In this document: one piece after another, positions 18,149 to 26,852 of the stretch
Numbering within the stretch: position 1 is the first letter of the stretch
Layout: each line of letters opens with the position of its first letter
Origin: Thermorudis peleae
GTDB taxonomy: Bacteria; Chloroflexota; Chloroflexia; Thermomicrobiales; Thermomicrobiaceae
DNA length: 64,000 bases
Direction: 5' to 3'
NCBI RefSeq assembly: GCF_000744775.1
Contig: NZ_JQMP01000003.1
Coordinates: 682,001 to 746,000, forward strand
The notes under the pieces: model-generated
What the model was told of the DNA's origin: nothing
What the model saw: the letters and a program-made list of their open reading frames with translations, nothing else
Databases searched by the model: none
Program-made: the position numbers and the translations under genes

Positions 18149-18832
18149 GTGAAAGTTCCCGCCCAGAGCCCTGTACCGGAAGAGGTACCGCAGGAACGCA
18201 CCTACATCCTTGCTCCCATGCAAAGTGATGATGTCCCAGCCGTCTCAGAGTTGGAACGGCGGTGTTTTACCAATCCATGGCCGCAGTCAGCGTATTACCG
18301 CGAGCTGCGCGAGCCTGAACGGAACTTCTATATCGTCTTGCGTCACGTGACAGGGGATGTGTCATTCGCGGAACCGGAAGCAGAACCGCGAGGCCCACTC
18401 GCTCTTTTACCACGGCTCCTGCGGCCGTCGCGCCCAACGACTCAACCGATTGTCGGTTTCGCAGGGATGTGGATCATCTACGGTGAGGCGCATGTCACAA
18501 CGATTGCGGTAGCGCCGGAACACCGGGGACTAGGGTTAGGGGAAGTGTTATTCCTGACCCTCGTTAGTGAGGCTGTACGCCGTAATGCTGAATTTGTGAC
18601 GTTGGAAGTCCGTGTTTCCAACGTGACTGCTCAGCGACTGTACGAGAAGTATGGATTGACGCGACAAGGGCTTCGCCGTCACTACTACAGCGATAATGGT
18701 GAAGATGCCTATATTATGACGTCCCCCTCTCTTCGCGATCCTGCTTATCGTGCAACGTTGCTCGCCTTGCGTGAACAGTTGATGAGCCGGCTGTCCACTG
18801 AACGGATCGCTGTCCTGGAGCAAGTGCCATGA
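18149..18832 (+). CDS. rimI: GNAT acetyltransferase, RimI-like
   Basis: A 227-residue protein with a RimI-type GNAT core: VSELERRCFTNPWP near the N-terminus, the VTTIAVAPEHRGLGLGEVLF CoA-binding loop near residue 115, EVRVSNVTAQRLYEKYG, and YYSDNGEDAYIM near the C-terminus. RimI acetylates the ribosomal protein S18 N-terminus in Escherichia coli, and rimI is very often linked to tsaB/tsaD. An insert of about 30 residues near position 70 (acidic, then Pro/Arg-rich) is not in E. coli RimI. It overlaps tsaD by ATGA. Confidence 0.85.
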   Translation: MKVPAQSPVPEEVPQERTYILAPMQSDDVPAVSELERRCFTNPWPQSAYYRELREPERNFYIVLRHVTGDVSFAEPEAEPRGPLALLPRLLRPSRPTTQPIVGFAGMWIIYGEAHVTTIAVAPEHRGLGLGEVLFLTLVSEAVRRNAEFVTLEVRVSNVTAQRLYEKYGLTRQGLRRHYYSDNGEDAYIMTSPSLRDPAYRATLLALREQLMSRLSTERIAVLEQVP

Positions 18833-19932
18833 ACATCCTCGGCATTGAAACGTCGTGTGACGAGACCTCGGTTGCCATCGTTCGTGATGGGCGATGGGTA
18901 CTCTCGAACGTTATCCGTTCACAGGTCGAGTTGCACCAGCGCTATGGTGGCGTTGTGCCAGAATTGGCTTCTCGCCGTCATATTACGACGATTATTCCAA
19001 CGCTCCAACTCGCCTTCGAACAGGCTGAGCTCGAGCCAGCGGCTATCGATGCCGTAGCGGTGACGTATGGACCGGGTCTCGCTGGCTCGCTGCTCGTAGG
19101 TGTCAACGTGGCGAAGACGCTTGCCTATGTCTGGGAAAAGCCGCTCATTCCGGTGAACCATCTTGAAGGACATATCTACGCCAACTGGCTCACGTTGCCC
19201 GGTCAGCCCGAAGTCGAACCTCCAGTGTTCCCTGCACTTTGCCTGATCGTTTCTGGCGGACATACTGAGCTTGTCCTGATGCGTAATCACGGAGAATACA
19301 CCTTGCTTGGGCGCACCCTTGATGATGCAGTGGGCGAAGCTTTTGATAAGGGGGCTCGCGTACTTGGCTTGGGGTTCCCCGGCGGTCCGGCGATTCAGCG
19401 GGCTGCAGCCGAGGGGCGACCAGGGCGCTACCCGCTGCCACGCGCATGGCTTGGTGACCGCTACGACTTTAGCTTTAGCGGGCTGAAAACAGCCCTCCTG
19501 CGATCTGTCGAGCAGTACCGCAAGCCGAGCGCCGCGCGTCCGAGCCGCAAGCCGACGGCTCAGCAGCCGTTCCCAGAATATCAGCCACCGGAGTATCTGC
19601 CTGGCCTCCCAGTTGCGGACCTCGCAGCCGAATATCAGGAAGCGATTGTTGATGTCTTGGTGGAAAAAACGGCACGAGCCGCACAGGATTACGGTGTCGC
19701 GATGGTCCTGTTAGCCGGTGGGGTGGCGGCCAATGCCCTGCTTCGCGAACGGTTGCGGGCAGCAGTGACTGTGCCCGTCCGGTATCCGCCACCGATCCTC
19801 TGTACTGACAATGCTGCCATGATTGCTGGGGCCGGATACTTCCTCTACCGTCGAGGCATTACTGCTGGGCTTGATCTTGATGTGCAAGCTGATCTCCCGC
19901 TGGTGACACGCACCGCGGTTACAGCAGCCTAA
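18829..19932 (+). CDS. tsaD: tRNA N6-adenosine threonylcarbamoyltransferase TsaD
   Basis: It transfers threonylcarbamoyl to A37 of ANN-decoding tRNAs. Seen are ILGIETSCDETSVAIV at the N-terminus, the metal-binding NHLEGHIYANW near residue 110, VSGGHTELV near 141, AFDKGARVLGL and GGVAANALLRERL near 300. At 367 residues it is slightly long because of a Pro/Arg/Lys-rich insert of about 30 residues near 230-258, between the FSFSGLKTALL and DLAAEYQ segments. It is encoded with tsaE, tsaB and rimI. Confidence 0.95.
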   Translation: MNILGIETSCDETSVAIVRDGRWVLSNVIRSQVELHQRYGGVVPELASRRHITTIIPTLQLAFEQAELEPAAIDAVAVTYGPGLAGSLLVGVNVAKTLAYVWEKPLIPVNHLEGHIYANWLTLPGQPEVEPPVFPALCLIVSGGHTELVLMRNHGEYTLLGRTLDDAVGEAFDKGARVLGLGFPGGPAIQRAAAEGRPGRYPLPRAWLGDRYDFSFSGLKTALLRSVEQYRKPSAARPSRKPTAQQPFPEYQPPEYLPGLPVADLAAEYQEAIVDVLVEKTARAAQDYGVAMVLLAGGVAANALLRERLRAAVTVPVRYPPPILCTDNAAMIAGAGYFLYRRGITAGLDLDVQADLPLVTRTAVTAA

Positions 19933-20753
19933 TGGAAGGACCATGTGTGGTTGTTTCACCGCGAAGTTTGGCGATTGAGCTTGCATTGGAAGCCGGCCGA
20001 TTACTGCGTGAACGGCTCGGGCATGTGCAGGCGATCCGCTATAAGGGTGAGATTAACCTCGTCACCGATGTCGATCTCGCGAGTGAACGGCTCATTCTTC
20101 ATCGTATCCGCGAAGAATTTCCTGAACATGCCATCTTAAGTGAGGAGCAGCCAACATCTGCTGAGGTGTTGCGCGCACCATATACATGGGTTGTTGATCC
20201 TCTCGACGGGACGACGAATTTTGCTCATGGATATCCGATGTTTGCTGTCTCGATTGCTTGGCTTTGCGAAGGTGAGCCATACATTGGCGTCGTCTATCAA
20301 CCGATGCTCGATGAACTCTTTGTTGCCGAGCGAGGGCATGGTGCCTACTTGAACGGCCAACGACTCTATGTCTCAACTGAACATGTCCTTCGCCGGTCTC
20401 TTCTCGCAACCGGGTTCCCGTATGATGCTGAGCGCCGCCGGCAAGCAGTTCGTGATTTTGTTCATTTCATCGATGTAGCGCGAGCAATTCGCCGCGATGG
20501 GACAGCAGCCATTGACTTATGCTACGTCGCTGCTGGCCGCTTTGACGGGTTTTGGGAGCGCGAGCTATCTCCCTGGGATACAGCAGCTGGCGTGCTGCTT
20601 GTCCGCGAAGCCGGTGGGATGGTTACGAACGAAGCAGGAGAACCCTACCGTCTTGGTGACCTTGTGTGTGTTGCGTCGAACGGCCAGATTCACCAGGAAA
20701 TGTTAGCAGTGCTCGCTGCTGCCCAACACCAGCAGGATCCGCACGATGACTGA
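19932..20753 (+). CDS. Inositol monophosphatase family protein
   Basis: A 273-residue Mg2+-dependent sugar/inositol phosphatase. The three metal motifs are clear: ILSEEQ near residue 63, VVDPLDGTTNFAHGYP near 87 and WERELSPWDTAAG near 204. Substrates in this family include inositol-1-phosphate, fructose-1,6-bisphosphate, histidinol phosphate and PAP. Being four genes upstream of hisH, it could be a histidinol-phosphatase of the HisN type, which belongs to this family; that is inference. Its ATG shares one base with the tsaD stop codon. Confidence 0.88.
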   Translation: MEGPCVVVSPRSLAIELALEAGRLLRERLGHVQAIRYKGEINLVTDVDLASERLILHRIREEFPEHAILSEEQPTSAEVLRAPYTWVVDPLDGTTNFAHGYPMFAVSIAWLCEGEPYIGVVYQPMLDELFVAERGHGAYLNGQRLYVSTEHVLRRSLLATGFPYDAERRRQAVRDFVHFIDVARAIRRDGTAAIDLCYVAAGRFDGFWERELSPWDTAAGVLLVREAGGMVTNEAGEPYRLGDLVCVASNGQIHQEMLAVLAAAQHQQDPHDD

Positions 20754-21699
20754 CCGCACAGCGCTTATCCTCTCTGACGATTTTCTTCGACACGAAACCG
20801 GCGATCATCCTGAATCGCCTTCCCGCCTTATAGCAATCCGTCAGGGACTGCAACAGGCTGGCATGCTCGCAGACCGGCCGGTGTGGGAGCCACAACCTGC
20901 CTCGCTTGAGTTGGTGACAGCGATTCACCGGCCTGAGTATGTCTCCATGGTCGAGCGTCTCGCGCTCCTTGGCGGCGGCTGGCTTGATGCGGATACGGTC
21001 GTCTGTCCAGTTTCCTATCCAGTTGCGCTCTTAGCTGCTGGGGCTGCGGTTCAGGCAGTCGATGCAGTAATGGCTGGGCAAGCACCGCGTGTCTTTGCCT
21101 TCGTTCGCCCTCCTGGGCATCATGCCGAACCAGGACGTGGGATGGGGTTCTGCTTGTTTAACAACATCGCTATTGCAGCCTGGCATGCCCTGCATGCCTA
21201 CAGGCTTCAACGCGTGGCGATTCTCGACTGGGATGTGCATCACGGTAATGGCACGCAAGCAGCCTTTTACGATACCGATCGTGTGCTGTTCATCTCGCTC
21301 CACCAATGGCCGCTTTACCCCGGTACTGGACGTGCCAGCGAGACGGGGCGTGGAGAGGGACTTGGATTCACGCTGAACCTGCCACTGCTGCCAGGAACAG
21401 GGGATGCCCGCTATCTCGCGCTCTTTGATGAAACGATTGAACCGCGGTTGCTTGACTATCGTCCCGAGTTGCTCCTTGTGTCTGCAGGGTATGATGCCCA
21501 TTGGCAGGACCCGCTTGCTGATATGCGTGTGACGGAACAAGGATTTGCCGCCATGGCAGCTCGTGTCCGTCGTTGGGCGGATACACTGTGCGCTGGGAGG
21601 CTCGTGCTCGTGCTTGAAGGCGGGTACAATCTCGCTGCGTTGGCCGCAAGCGTCGTTGCTACGCTACAGGCTCTCGACGAGCCCAATAGCATTGGATAG
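20746..21699 (+). CDS. Histone deacetylase/acetoin utilization (AcuC-like) family deacetylase
   Basis: A 317-residue zinc hydrolase of the class I/II HDAC superfamily. The catalytic motifs RPPGHHAEPGRGMGFCLFNN near residue 120, ILDWDVHHGNGTQ near 160 (Asp/His zinc ligands) and SAGYDAHWQDPLADM near 247 are intact. Bacterial members deacetylate proteins (acetyl-CoA synthetase in the acuABC system), polyamines or other amides. It overlaps the phosphatase gene by 8 bp and precedes hisH by 6 bp. No acuA-like gene is adjacent, so the target is unknown. Confidence 0.9.
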   Translation: MTDRTALILSDDFLRHETGDHPESPSRLIAIRQGLQQAGMLADRPVWEPQPASLELVTAIHRPEYVSMVERLALLGGGWLDADTVVCPVSYPVALLAAGAAVQAVDAVMAGQAPRVFAFVRPPGHHAEPGRGMGFCLFNNIAIAAWHALHAYRLQRVAILDWDVHHGNGTQAAFYDTDRVLFISLHQWPLYPGTGRASETGRGEGLGFTLNLPLLPGTGDARYLALFDETIEPRLLDYRPELLLVSAGYDAHWQDPLADMRVTEQGFAAMAARVRRWADTLCAGRLVLVLEGGYNLAALAASVVATLQALDEPNSIG

Positions 21700-21705
21700 T
21701 GTGAG

Positions 21706-22347
21706 ATGATTGCTGTTGTTGATTACGGTGCAGGCAACCTCGCAAGTGTTGTCAATGCGCTGGAACGCATTGGTGCATCAGTGACGGTAACGCATGATGC
21801 GCAAACGATTGCCAAAGCAGACGGGGTCATTGTCCCTGGCGTCGGTGCGGCAGCCGACACAATGCACCATCTGACATCGCTTGGGCTCGTGCCCGTATTG
21901 TGTGACAGCATTCAGCAGGGCAAGCCTTACCTTGGGATCTGCATGGGGCTGCAAGTGTTGCTCGAGCGAAGCTATGAGGGTGGCGAGCACCAGTGCCTGG
22001 GTATCGTCCCCGGTGTTGTCCGGCAGTTGCCAAGGGAACAAGTGATTCCTCATATGGGATGGAACACAGTTAAGCAACGGCAGGATCACCCGATCTTTGC
22101 CGGTATTCCCGATGAAGCCGACTTCTACTTTGTCCATTCGTACTATGTTGATCCTGTCGACGCCTCGTGGATTGCAGGTACCACCGACTATGGCGTCACG
22201 TTCCCGAGTGTCCTTGCTCGTGGTATGGTCATGGGGACGCAATTCCATCCTGAGAAGAGTGGACGTTGGGGATTACGCCTGCTTGAAAACTTTGTCTTGA
22301 TTGTGCAACGGCATGCATCGCCAACGCAGCTTGGGGTACGGACATGA
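21706..22347 (+). CDS. hisH: Imidazole glycerol phosphate synthase subunit HisH (glutamine amidotransferase)
   Basis: A class I glutaminase of 213 residues that feeds ammonia to HisF. The nucleophile Cys is in LGICMGLQVL near residue 82, and the His-Glu pair lies in GTQFHPEKSG near 183. The N-terminal VVDYGAGNLASV is typical. It overlaps hisA by 4 bp. Confidence 0.95.
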   Translation: MIAVVDYGAGNLASVVNALERIGASVTVTHDAQTIAKADGVIVPGVGAAADTMHHLTSLGLVPVLCDSIQQGKPYLGICMGLQVLLERSYEGGEHQCLGIVPGVVRQLPREQVIPHMGWNTVKQRQDHPIFAGIPDEADFYFVHSYYVDPVDASWIAGTTDYGVTFPSVLARGMVMGTQFHPEKSGRWGLRLLENFVLIVQRHASPTQLGVRT

Positions 22348-23102
22348 TTATCATTCCAGCCATTGATCTCCGCGCAGGCAGATGCGTGCGCTTAGTCCAG
22401 GGGGATTTTGCTCGCGAACGAGTCTATGGCGATGATCCTGTCGACGTGGCTCGGCACTGGGCGGAGTGCGGTGCGCCACTGCTGCATGTTGTCGATCTTG
22501 ATGGTGCGATTGCTGGTCGCCCTATGCAGTTGGACCTCATTCGCGCGATGATCGCTTGTGTGGATTGCCCTGTTCAGGTTGGCGGCGGTCTGCGAACCAT
22601 GGCAGACCTCGAAGCTGCGTTTGCTGTCGGGGTCGCACGAGCGATTCTTGGCACGGCTGCACTCGACCAACCAGCGCTGCTTCAAGCAGCACTCGAGCGA
22701 TGGGGCCCAGAGCGCATTCTCGTTAGCGTTGATGCGCGGAATGGCTCCGTTGTTGTCCGCGGTTGGCTTGAAGAGCGTGCTGTAACTGCGCTGGAATTCG
22801 TCAGCCAGCTACGCGAGTTTGGCGTTCGACACGTCATCTATACCGATACTGCCCGAGACGGTATGCTAAGCGGCCCTGATGTTGATGGCATTATGGCTCT
22901 TGCTCATACTGGTGTTCAGGTCATCGCCTCCGGCGGGATTGCCACCCGGCAAGATCTTGAGCGTTTGGCCACCATTCCTGGGGTGGAAGGGGCCATTGTC
23001 GGCCGAGCCATCTATGATGGCACCATTGTCTTACAGTCTCCGACAGACTGGGTCATCGAACCTCAGCGAGGGACGGAGCAGGAAGAAGCGGAGGCGCTGT
23101 GA
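22344..23102 (+). CDS. hisA: Phosphoribosylformimino-5-aminoimidazole carboxamide ribotide isomerase
   Basis: A TIM-barrel isomerase of histidine synthesis, 252 residues. The catalytic Asp of the first strand is in IIPAIDLRAGRCVRLVQGDF, the second in YTDTARDGMLSGPD near residue 175, and the phosphate-binding repeats QVGGGLRT and IASGGIAT are both present. The length and the order hisH-hisA are standard. It overlaps the coiled-coil gene by 4 bp. Confidence 0.95.
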   Translation: MIIIPAIDLRAGRCVRLVQGDFARERVYGDDPVDVARHWAECGAPLLHVVDLDGAIAGRPMQLDLIRAMIACVDCPVQVGGGLRTMADLEAAFAVGVARAILGTAALDQPALLQAALERWGPERILVSVDARNGSVVVRGWLEERAVTALEFVSQLREFGVRHVIYTDTARDGMLSGPDVDGIMALAHTGVQVIASGGIATRQDLERLATIPGVEGAIVGRAIYDGTIVLQSPTDWVIEPQRGTEQEEAEAL

Positions 23103-24214
23103 CGACCTCAGATCGGCGTGATCGGCTCACGAGCATGCCGCGTGATGACGATCGGCGGCAGCGTGAAGAGCTGAAGCATTATGCATTGCAGACTCAGCTC
23201 GATGAGTTGCGTCAGCTCTTGCGCGAGCTGGCGAGTCGTCAGCTTCGACTTGAAGAGAAGCAGACCGCGAGTGATGCAGAGCTTGCTGAGGTACGTCAAG
23301 GGCTCGAGCAAGTTCGCCGGGATATCGGCCAAGCGGCGCAAGCTCGCCAACTGGAAGATGCTCGCATGCGCCAACAGCTGGTTGAGCTTGCAACACGACT
23401 TGATGAGGCAACACGACCAGTGCGTGCTCTGCAAGCCCATGTTGCTGAACTTGCCGAGGCGCTACGTCGGCAACGCGATGAGGCAGGCCAAGATACCCGC
23501 CGGTACGACGAACTCCGTGTCCTGATCGATCATCTCTCTGGTCATATCGAGCGGCTCCATGCCATCAGTCAGTCGGTGCGGACGGCGCTCGACACCCTCT
23601 CGGCTGAAGTCCAGCGGATTGATCGTGAAGTTGCTCGGACACAGGACAACATACGGATTGTTGACCAGGAAGCTCGTCGCCGCGTTGCTGAAGGCATGCA
23701 AGGAATTGAGAAGATCCAACAAGAATTGAAAGAGTTGCATGCGCGCCAACAGGTGGCGCAAGCACGTATTGAGGAAGTTGCTGAGTCAATCAAGGGATTC
23801 GACCCGCAAATCGAAGAGCTTGCGGGGCAAATCGAGCAGATACGCCAGCGTATTCCTCAAGTTGAGGAACGCGCTCTTGAGCGTCATACGCTCGTGAGCG
23901 AGCGGCTTGAGGAGTTGCGCCAGCAGCTTGAAGCTCATCTGCGCGATGTAAGCGCGCTCGCTGAGCAACGTCATGCTTACCTTCTGGCCCAGCTCGAAGC
24001 GTTGGGCGCTGAAGATCGCAATCTTGCCTATCGTCTCGATCTGTTTGAGCTTCGGCTCGAAGAACTTCGGGAAATCGACCGTCAACTCCGGAGCGAACTC
24101 TGGCGTCTTCACGAACAGCGTGCTCGACTGCGCCTTGAACAGGCCCAGCAAGAGCTCGATGCGGTGCTTGAGGCACGTAAACAAGCTGAGAAAGAAAAAG
24201 CGGTACAGGACTAG
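23099..24214 (+). CDS. Long coiled-coil protein inserted in the his cluster
   Basis: A 371-residue protein almost entirely made of charged heptads rich in Gln, Arg, Glu and Leu, from about residue 20 to the end, with no membrane segment or signal peptide. The GTG start overlaps the hisA stop (GTGA), and hisF follows after 6 bp, so it is translated with histidine genes. I recognise no enzyme motif. Such proteins can be structural or chromosome-organising (SMC-like rods without ATPase heads). A link to histidine synthesis is not evident. Confidence 0.75.
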   Translation: MTTSDRRDRLTSMPRDDDRRQREELKHYALQTQLDELRQLLRELASRQLRLEEKQTASDAELAEVRQGLEQVRRDIGQAAQARQLEDARMRQQLVELATRLDEATRPVRALQAHVAELAEALRRQRDEAGQDTRRYDELRVLIDHLSGHIERLHAISQSVRTALDTLSAEVQRIDREVARTQDNIRIVDQEARRRVAEGMQGIEKIQQELKELHARQQVAQARIEEVAESIKGFDPQIEELAGQIEQIRQRIPQVEERALERHTLVSERLEELRQQLEAHLRDVSALAEQRHAYLLAQLEALGAEDRNLAYRLDLFELRLEELREIDRQLRSELWRLHEQRARLRLEQAQQELDAVLEARKQAEKEKAVQD

Positions 24215-24220
24215 CTAAGG

Positions 24221-24985
24221 ATGTTGAAATACCGTGTTATCCCTTGCCTTGATGTGACGGACGGACGCGTTGTCAAAGGCGTCCAGTTTGTCGATCTTCG
24301 TGATGCAGGTGATCCGGTTGAACTTGCTGCACGCTATGATGCTGAGGGAGCCGATGAACTCGTCTTCCTCGACATTACTGCCACGAGCGACAACCGAGAG
24401 ACGATGGTTGACGTCGTGCGGCGTACTGCCCGGGAAGTGTTCATCCCCCTGACGGTTGGCGGCGGCGTGCGCACAGAAGATGACATGTATCGTCTGCTTC
24501 GGGCTGGAGCAGACAAGGTAAGTGTCAACAGCGCAGCGGTTGCTGACCCAACGTTGATTGAGCGGTGCGCAGCCCGTTTTGGTAGTCAATGCGTTGTCCT
24601 TGCCATTGATGCCCGTCGCCGCAAGGACGGTGGGTGGGAAGTTTACACGCACGGTGGACGTCGACCAACTGGATTCGATGCTGTCGAATGGGCACGGCGC
24701 GGGGCGCAGTTAGGGGCTGGAGAGATTCTGCTGACGAGCATGGATGCCGATGGGACAAAGCGTGGATATGACCTTGCCTTACTGCAGGCGGTAACGAAAG
24801 CCGTTTCCATTCCGGTCATTGCCTCTGGTGGGGCGGGGAGTCTTGAAGATCTCTATCAGGCGATCGCTCTAGGTGGCGCACAGGCCGTGCTTGCAGCTTC
24901 GCTGTTTCACTTCCGCCAGCACACAATTGCGGAAGCAAAGCAGTATCTTGCTGCTCGCGGGCTTCCAGTGCGGGTACAGTGGTAA
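24221..24985 (+). CDS. hisF: Imidazole glycerol phosphate synthase cyclase subunit HisF
   Basis: A TIM-barrel cyclase forming IGP and AICAR with HisH. The first catalytic Asp is in [17 protein letters not shown], the second in VLAIDARR near residue 130; the phosphate sites are LTVGGGVRT and VIASGGAGS. Its 254 residues are typical. It ends the run that begins with the glycosyltransferase gene. No hisI or hisE follows. Confidence 0.95.
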   Translation: MLKYRVIPCLDVTDGRVVKGVQFVDLRDAGDPVELAARYDAEGADELVFLDITATSDNRETMVDVVRRTAREVFIPLTVGGGVRTEDDMYRLLRAGADKVSVNSAAVADPTLIERCAARFGSQCVVLAIDARRRKDGGWEVYTHGGRRPTGFDAVEWARRGAQLGAGEILLTSMDADGTKRGYDLALLQAVTKAVSIPVIASGGAGSLEDLYQAIALGGAQAVLAASLFHFRQHTIAEAKQYLAARGLPVRVQW

Positions 24986-25070
24986 ACGCGTGTATTGGGC
25001 ATATGGTCCCGTGCAAGTGCCCACCAACGGCCTTGTTTCGATCGGGACGCGTTTCCTAAAGGGTCGGTGG

Positions 25071-25099
25071 TTGACAGATGGGGAAAAGCGTGCTAGTCT
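25071..25099 (+). promoter_or_regulatory. Sigma-70-type promoter of the NlpC/P60 gene
   Basis: A perfect -35 TTGACA (25071-25076), a 17-bp spacer and TAGTCT (25094-25099) lie about 130 bp before the TTG start, giving a long 5' leader. Confidence 0.7.
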
Positions 25100-25107
25100 G
25101 CGTGTGA

Positions 25108-25190
25108 GCGCAGGAAGGTAGTGGGGAGAAAGCTCCTGCGCGGCTGCATGTAGGTGGGTTCCTGTTGCCTGCCACAGTGCAGCTCTTAGG
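25108..25190 (+). other. Structured 5' leader of the NlpC/P60 gene
   Basis: Two hairpins follow the promoter. The first pairs GCGCAGGA (25108-25115) with TCCTGCGC (ending 25141). The second pairs GCTGCA (from 25143) with TGCAGC about 30 bases later, with additional inner pairing GTAGG/CCTGC. A GGATGGGGGACGGG stretch follows. The arrangement suggests a regulatory leader, but it does not match a riboswitch class I can identify. Confidence 0.4.
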
Positions 25191-25228
25191 ATGGGGGACG
25201 GGTACAGGACGACGGGAAGGGGAGAGCA

Positions 25229-26503
25229 TTGGGGTTGGCGAGATTAGTGCGCCGGTCGACGTGGACGTTCTCGCTCCTCACGCTCGTACTGCTGGCTAGT
25301 ACTACTCCAGTTTTCGCCGAGAACACACCAGTTCCTGGTGCCGTTGGAACTGTGAGTCAAACCAACGGCGATGGGGTGAATGTGCGCGCGAAGCCAGGCA
25401 CGGACGCGGACAAGCTTGGCACCCTCCCAGAAGGCGCTCGTGTCCTGGTCATCGATGGCCCTGTGGCAGCTGGTGATGGATCGAAGTGGTATAAGGTGCA
25501 AAGTGACCAGGTTTCCGGATGGATTATCAGCACCTACCTTGTTCGGGCATTGCCAGCTAAGGGCGATACCGTTGCTATCTATGGGACTGATGGGACAGGC
25601 CTCCGGTTGCGTGACAAGCCAAGCCTTTCATCGACTGTGCTGACGATCATGCCCGAAGGCGCAACTGCTCGTGTTGTTGGCGATACAGTGCAAGATGGCG
25701 ATGGGAATGCTTGGGCGCAGCTGAGTTACAGCGGGCAGACCGGCTATGCATCAGCCGCCTTCCTGGTAGTTAAGCAGAGCCAGGGAACCGTTGCCCAAGT
25801 GCAGCAAGCTGGCCCAACCCTTCACGCCGGAGGCAATGCTGAGGTCGCCAACACTGATGGTCAGGGCGTCAATGTGCGCTCTGGTGCAGGGTACTCAGCG
25901 AGCATCGTAACAGTTGCACCAGAAGGTGCGGTGATGGCAGTCCTTGGTGGACCAAAGACGGATGATCAAGGGAATGCGTGGTGGCAAGTTGACTATCAAG
26001 GTGTGAAAGGCTGGGTCAACGGCGCTTATCTCAAGCCAACCGACAAGCAGCCATCACAGCCGCAAGCGCAGCCTGCCGCTGCCAATACTGCACAGGCGGG
26101 CGCGTCGGCTGCTCCAGCTGCCTCGAACGTAGGCCAGGCGATTGTGGCTACTGCAATGAAGTATCTTGGTGCTCCATATGTTTGGGGGGGCACGACGCCG
26201 GCTGGGTTTGACTGCTCTGGATTTGTCTACTATGTGGTAAACAAGGTGCTGGGAGGTGGATTCCCACGCAGCATCTTCTCCCAGGCAGTGAGTGGTGTGT
26301 ATGTTGATCCAAAGAACTTGCAGCCAGGCGATCTCGTCTTCTTCCAGAATACGTACCAATGGGGCCTCTCCCACGCAGGGATTTACATTGGGAACGGCAA
26401 GTTCATTCATGCCGAAAATGAAAGTACTGGAGTGACAATTAGCGACATGTGGGATGGTTACTGGGGGCCGCGCTTCTATACCGCCCGCCGCGTCGGCTCC
26501 TGA
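25229..26503 (+). CDS. Secreted peptidoglycan hydrolase with three SH3 domains and NlpC/P60
   Basis: A 424-residue exported protein. A signal peptide (residues 1-30, ending PVFA) is followed by three bacterial SH3 repeats (about 36-110, 112-180 and 203-272), a Gln/Ala/Pro linker and an NlpC/P60 domain (from about 298). The catalytic Cys is in GFDCSGFVYYVV and the His in LSHAGIYIGNGKFIHAENES. It should cleave D-glutamyl-meso-DAP type bonds in the wall. The start is TTG with AAGGGGAG upstream. It is monocistronic, flanked by its own promoter and terminator. Confidence 0.9.
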   Translation: MGLARLVRRSTWTFSLLTLVLLASTTPVFAENTPVPGAVGTVSQTNGDGVNVRAKPGTDADKLGTLPEGARVLVIDGPVAAGDGSKWYKVQSDQVSGWIISTYLVRALPAKGDTVAIYGTDGTGLRLRDKPSLSSTVLTIMPEGATARVVGDTVQDGDGNAWAQLSYSGQTGYASAAFLVVKQSQGTVAQVQQAGPTLHAGGNAEVANTDGQGVNVRSGAGYSASIVTVAPEGAVMAVLGGPKTDDQGNAWWQVDYQGVKGWVNGAYLKPTDKQPSQPQAQPAAANTAQAGASAAPAASNVGQAIVATAMKYLGAPYVWGGTTPAGFDCSGFVYYVVNKVLGGGFPRSIFSQAVSGVYVDPKNLQPGDLVFFQNTYQWGLSHAGIYIGNGKFIHAENESTGVTISDMWDGYWGPRFYTARRVGS

Positions 26504-26533
26504 TTCGTTCTGTACCGTAAGAATCATCCCATT

Positions 26534-26577
26534 AACCCGCTACCGTGCGCTGTCAATGCTGGTAGCGGGTTTGTTTT
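26534..26577 (+). terminator. Intrinsic terminator after the NlpC/P60 gene
   Basis: AACCCGCTACC pairs with GGTAGCGGGTT across a 16-base loop, followed by a T-rich TTGTTTT. Confidence 0.85.
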
Positions 26578-26852
26578 AGTGCCGGTGGAAGCGTGAGAGC
26601 GCTGCACGCGACAATACTGCAGCGCAACGCACCTGGCCCATCGGCCGTGTTCACTTCGTTGCTTGTTTGCTTCGTTGTGTGACGTTGTGGAACCCGCGAT
26701 TTGAATTGGTTAGCTCCTCTCCCCTTGAATCTGTCTTATCGGGGAGCCGGGCTGTTATCGCTGCATGCCTTGGCTTGCCACTGTGTTCCTGCTGGTACGC
26801 TCCCGGTCGAGCACCACCTTGTCGCCCGCGCTCGGAAAATATCCCCCTGGAT
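26578..26852. other. Noncoding stretch between convergent units
   Basis: No convincing gene is visible on either strand. The only structure seen is a perfect 8-bp inverted repeat, GCGCTGCA (26599-26606) and TGCAGCGC (26618-26625), without a T-run. It lies between the NlpC/P60 terminator and the end of the minus-strand ABC permease gene. Confidence 0.4.

Noticed and set aside
25100-25228. Classical ydaO/c-di-AMP riboswitch before the NlpC/P60 gene
   Set aside because: A GGGGGAC stretch and the gene type are suggestive, but the GGGGUGAA-like partner and the conserved 3' half are missing, and only about 30 nt remain before the start codon.
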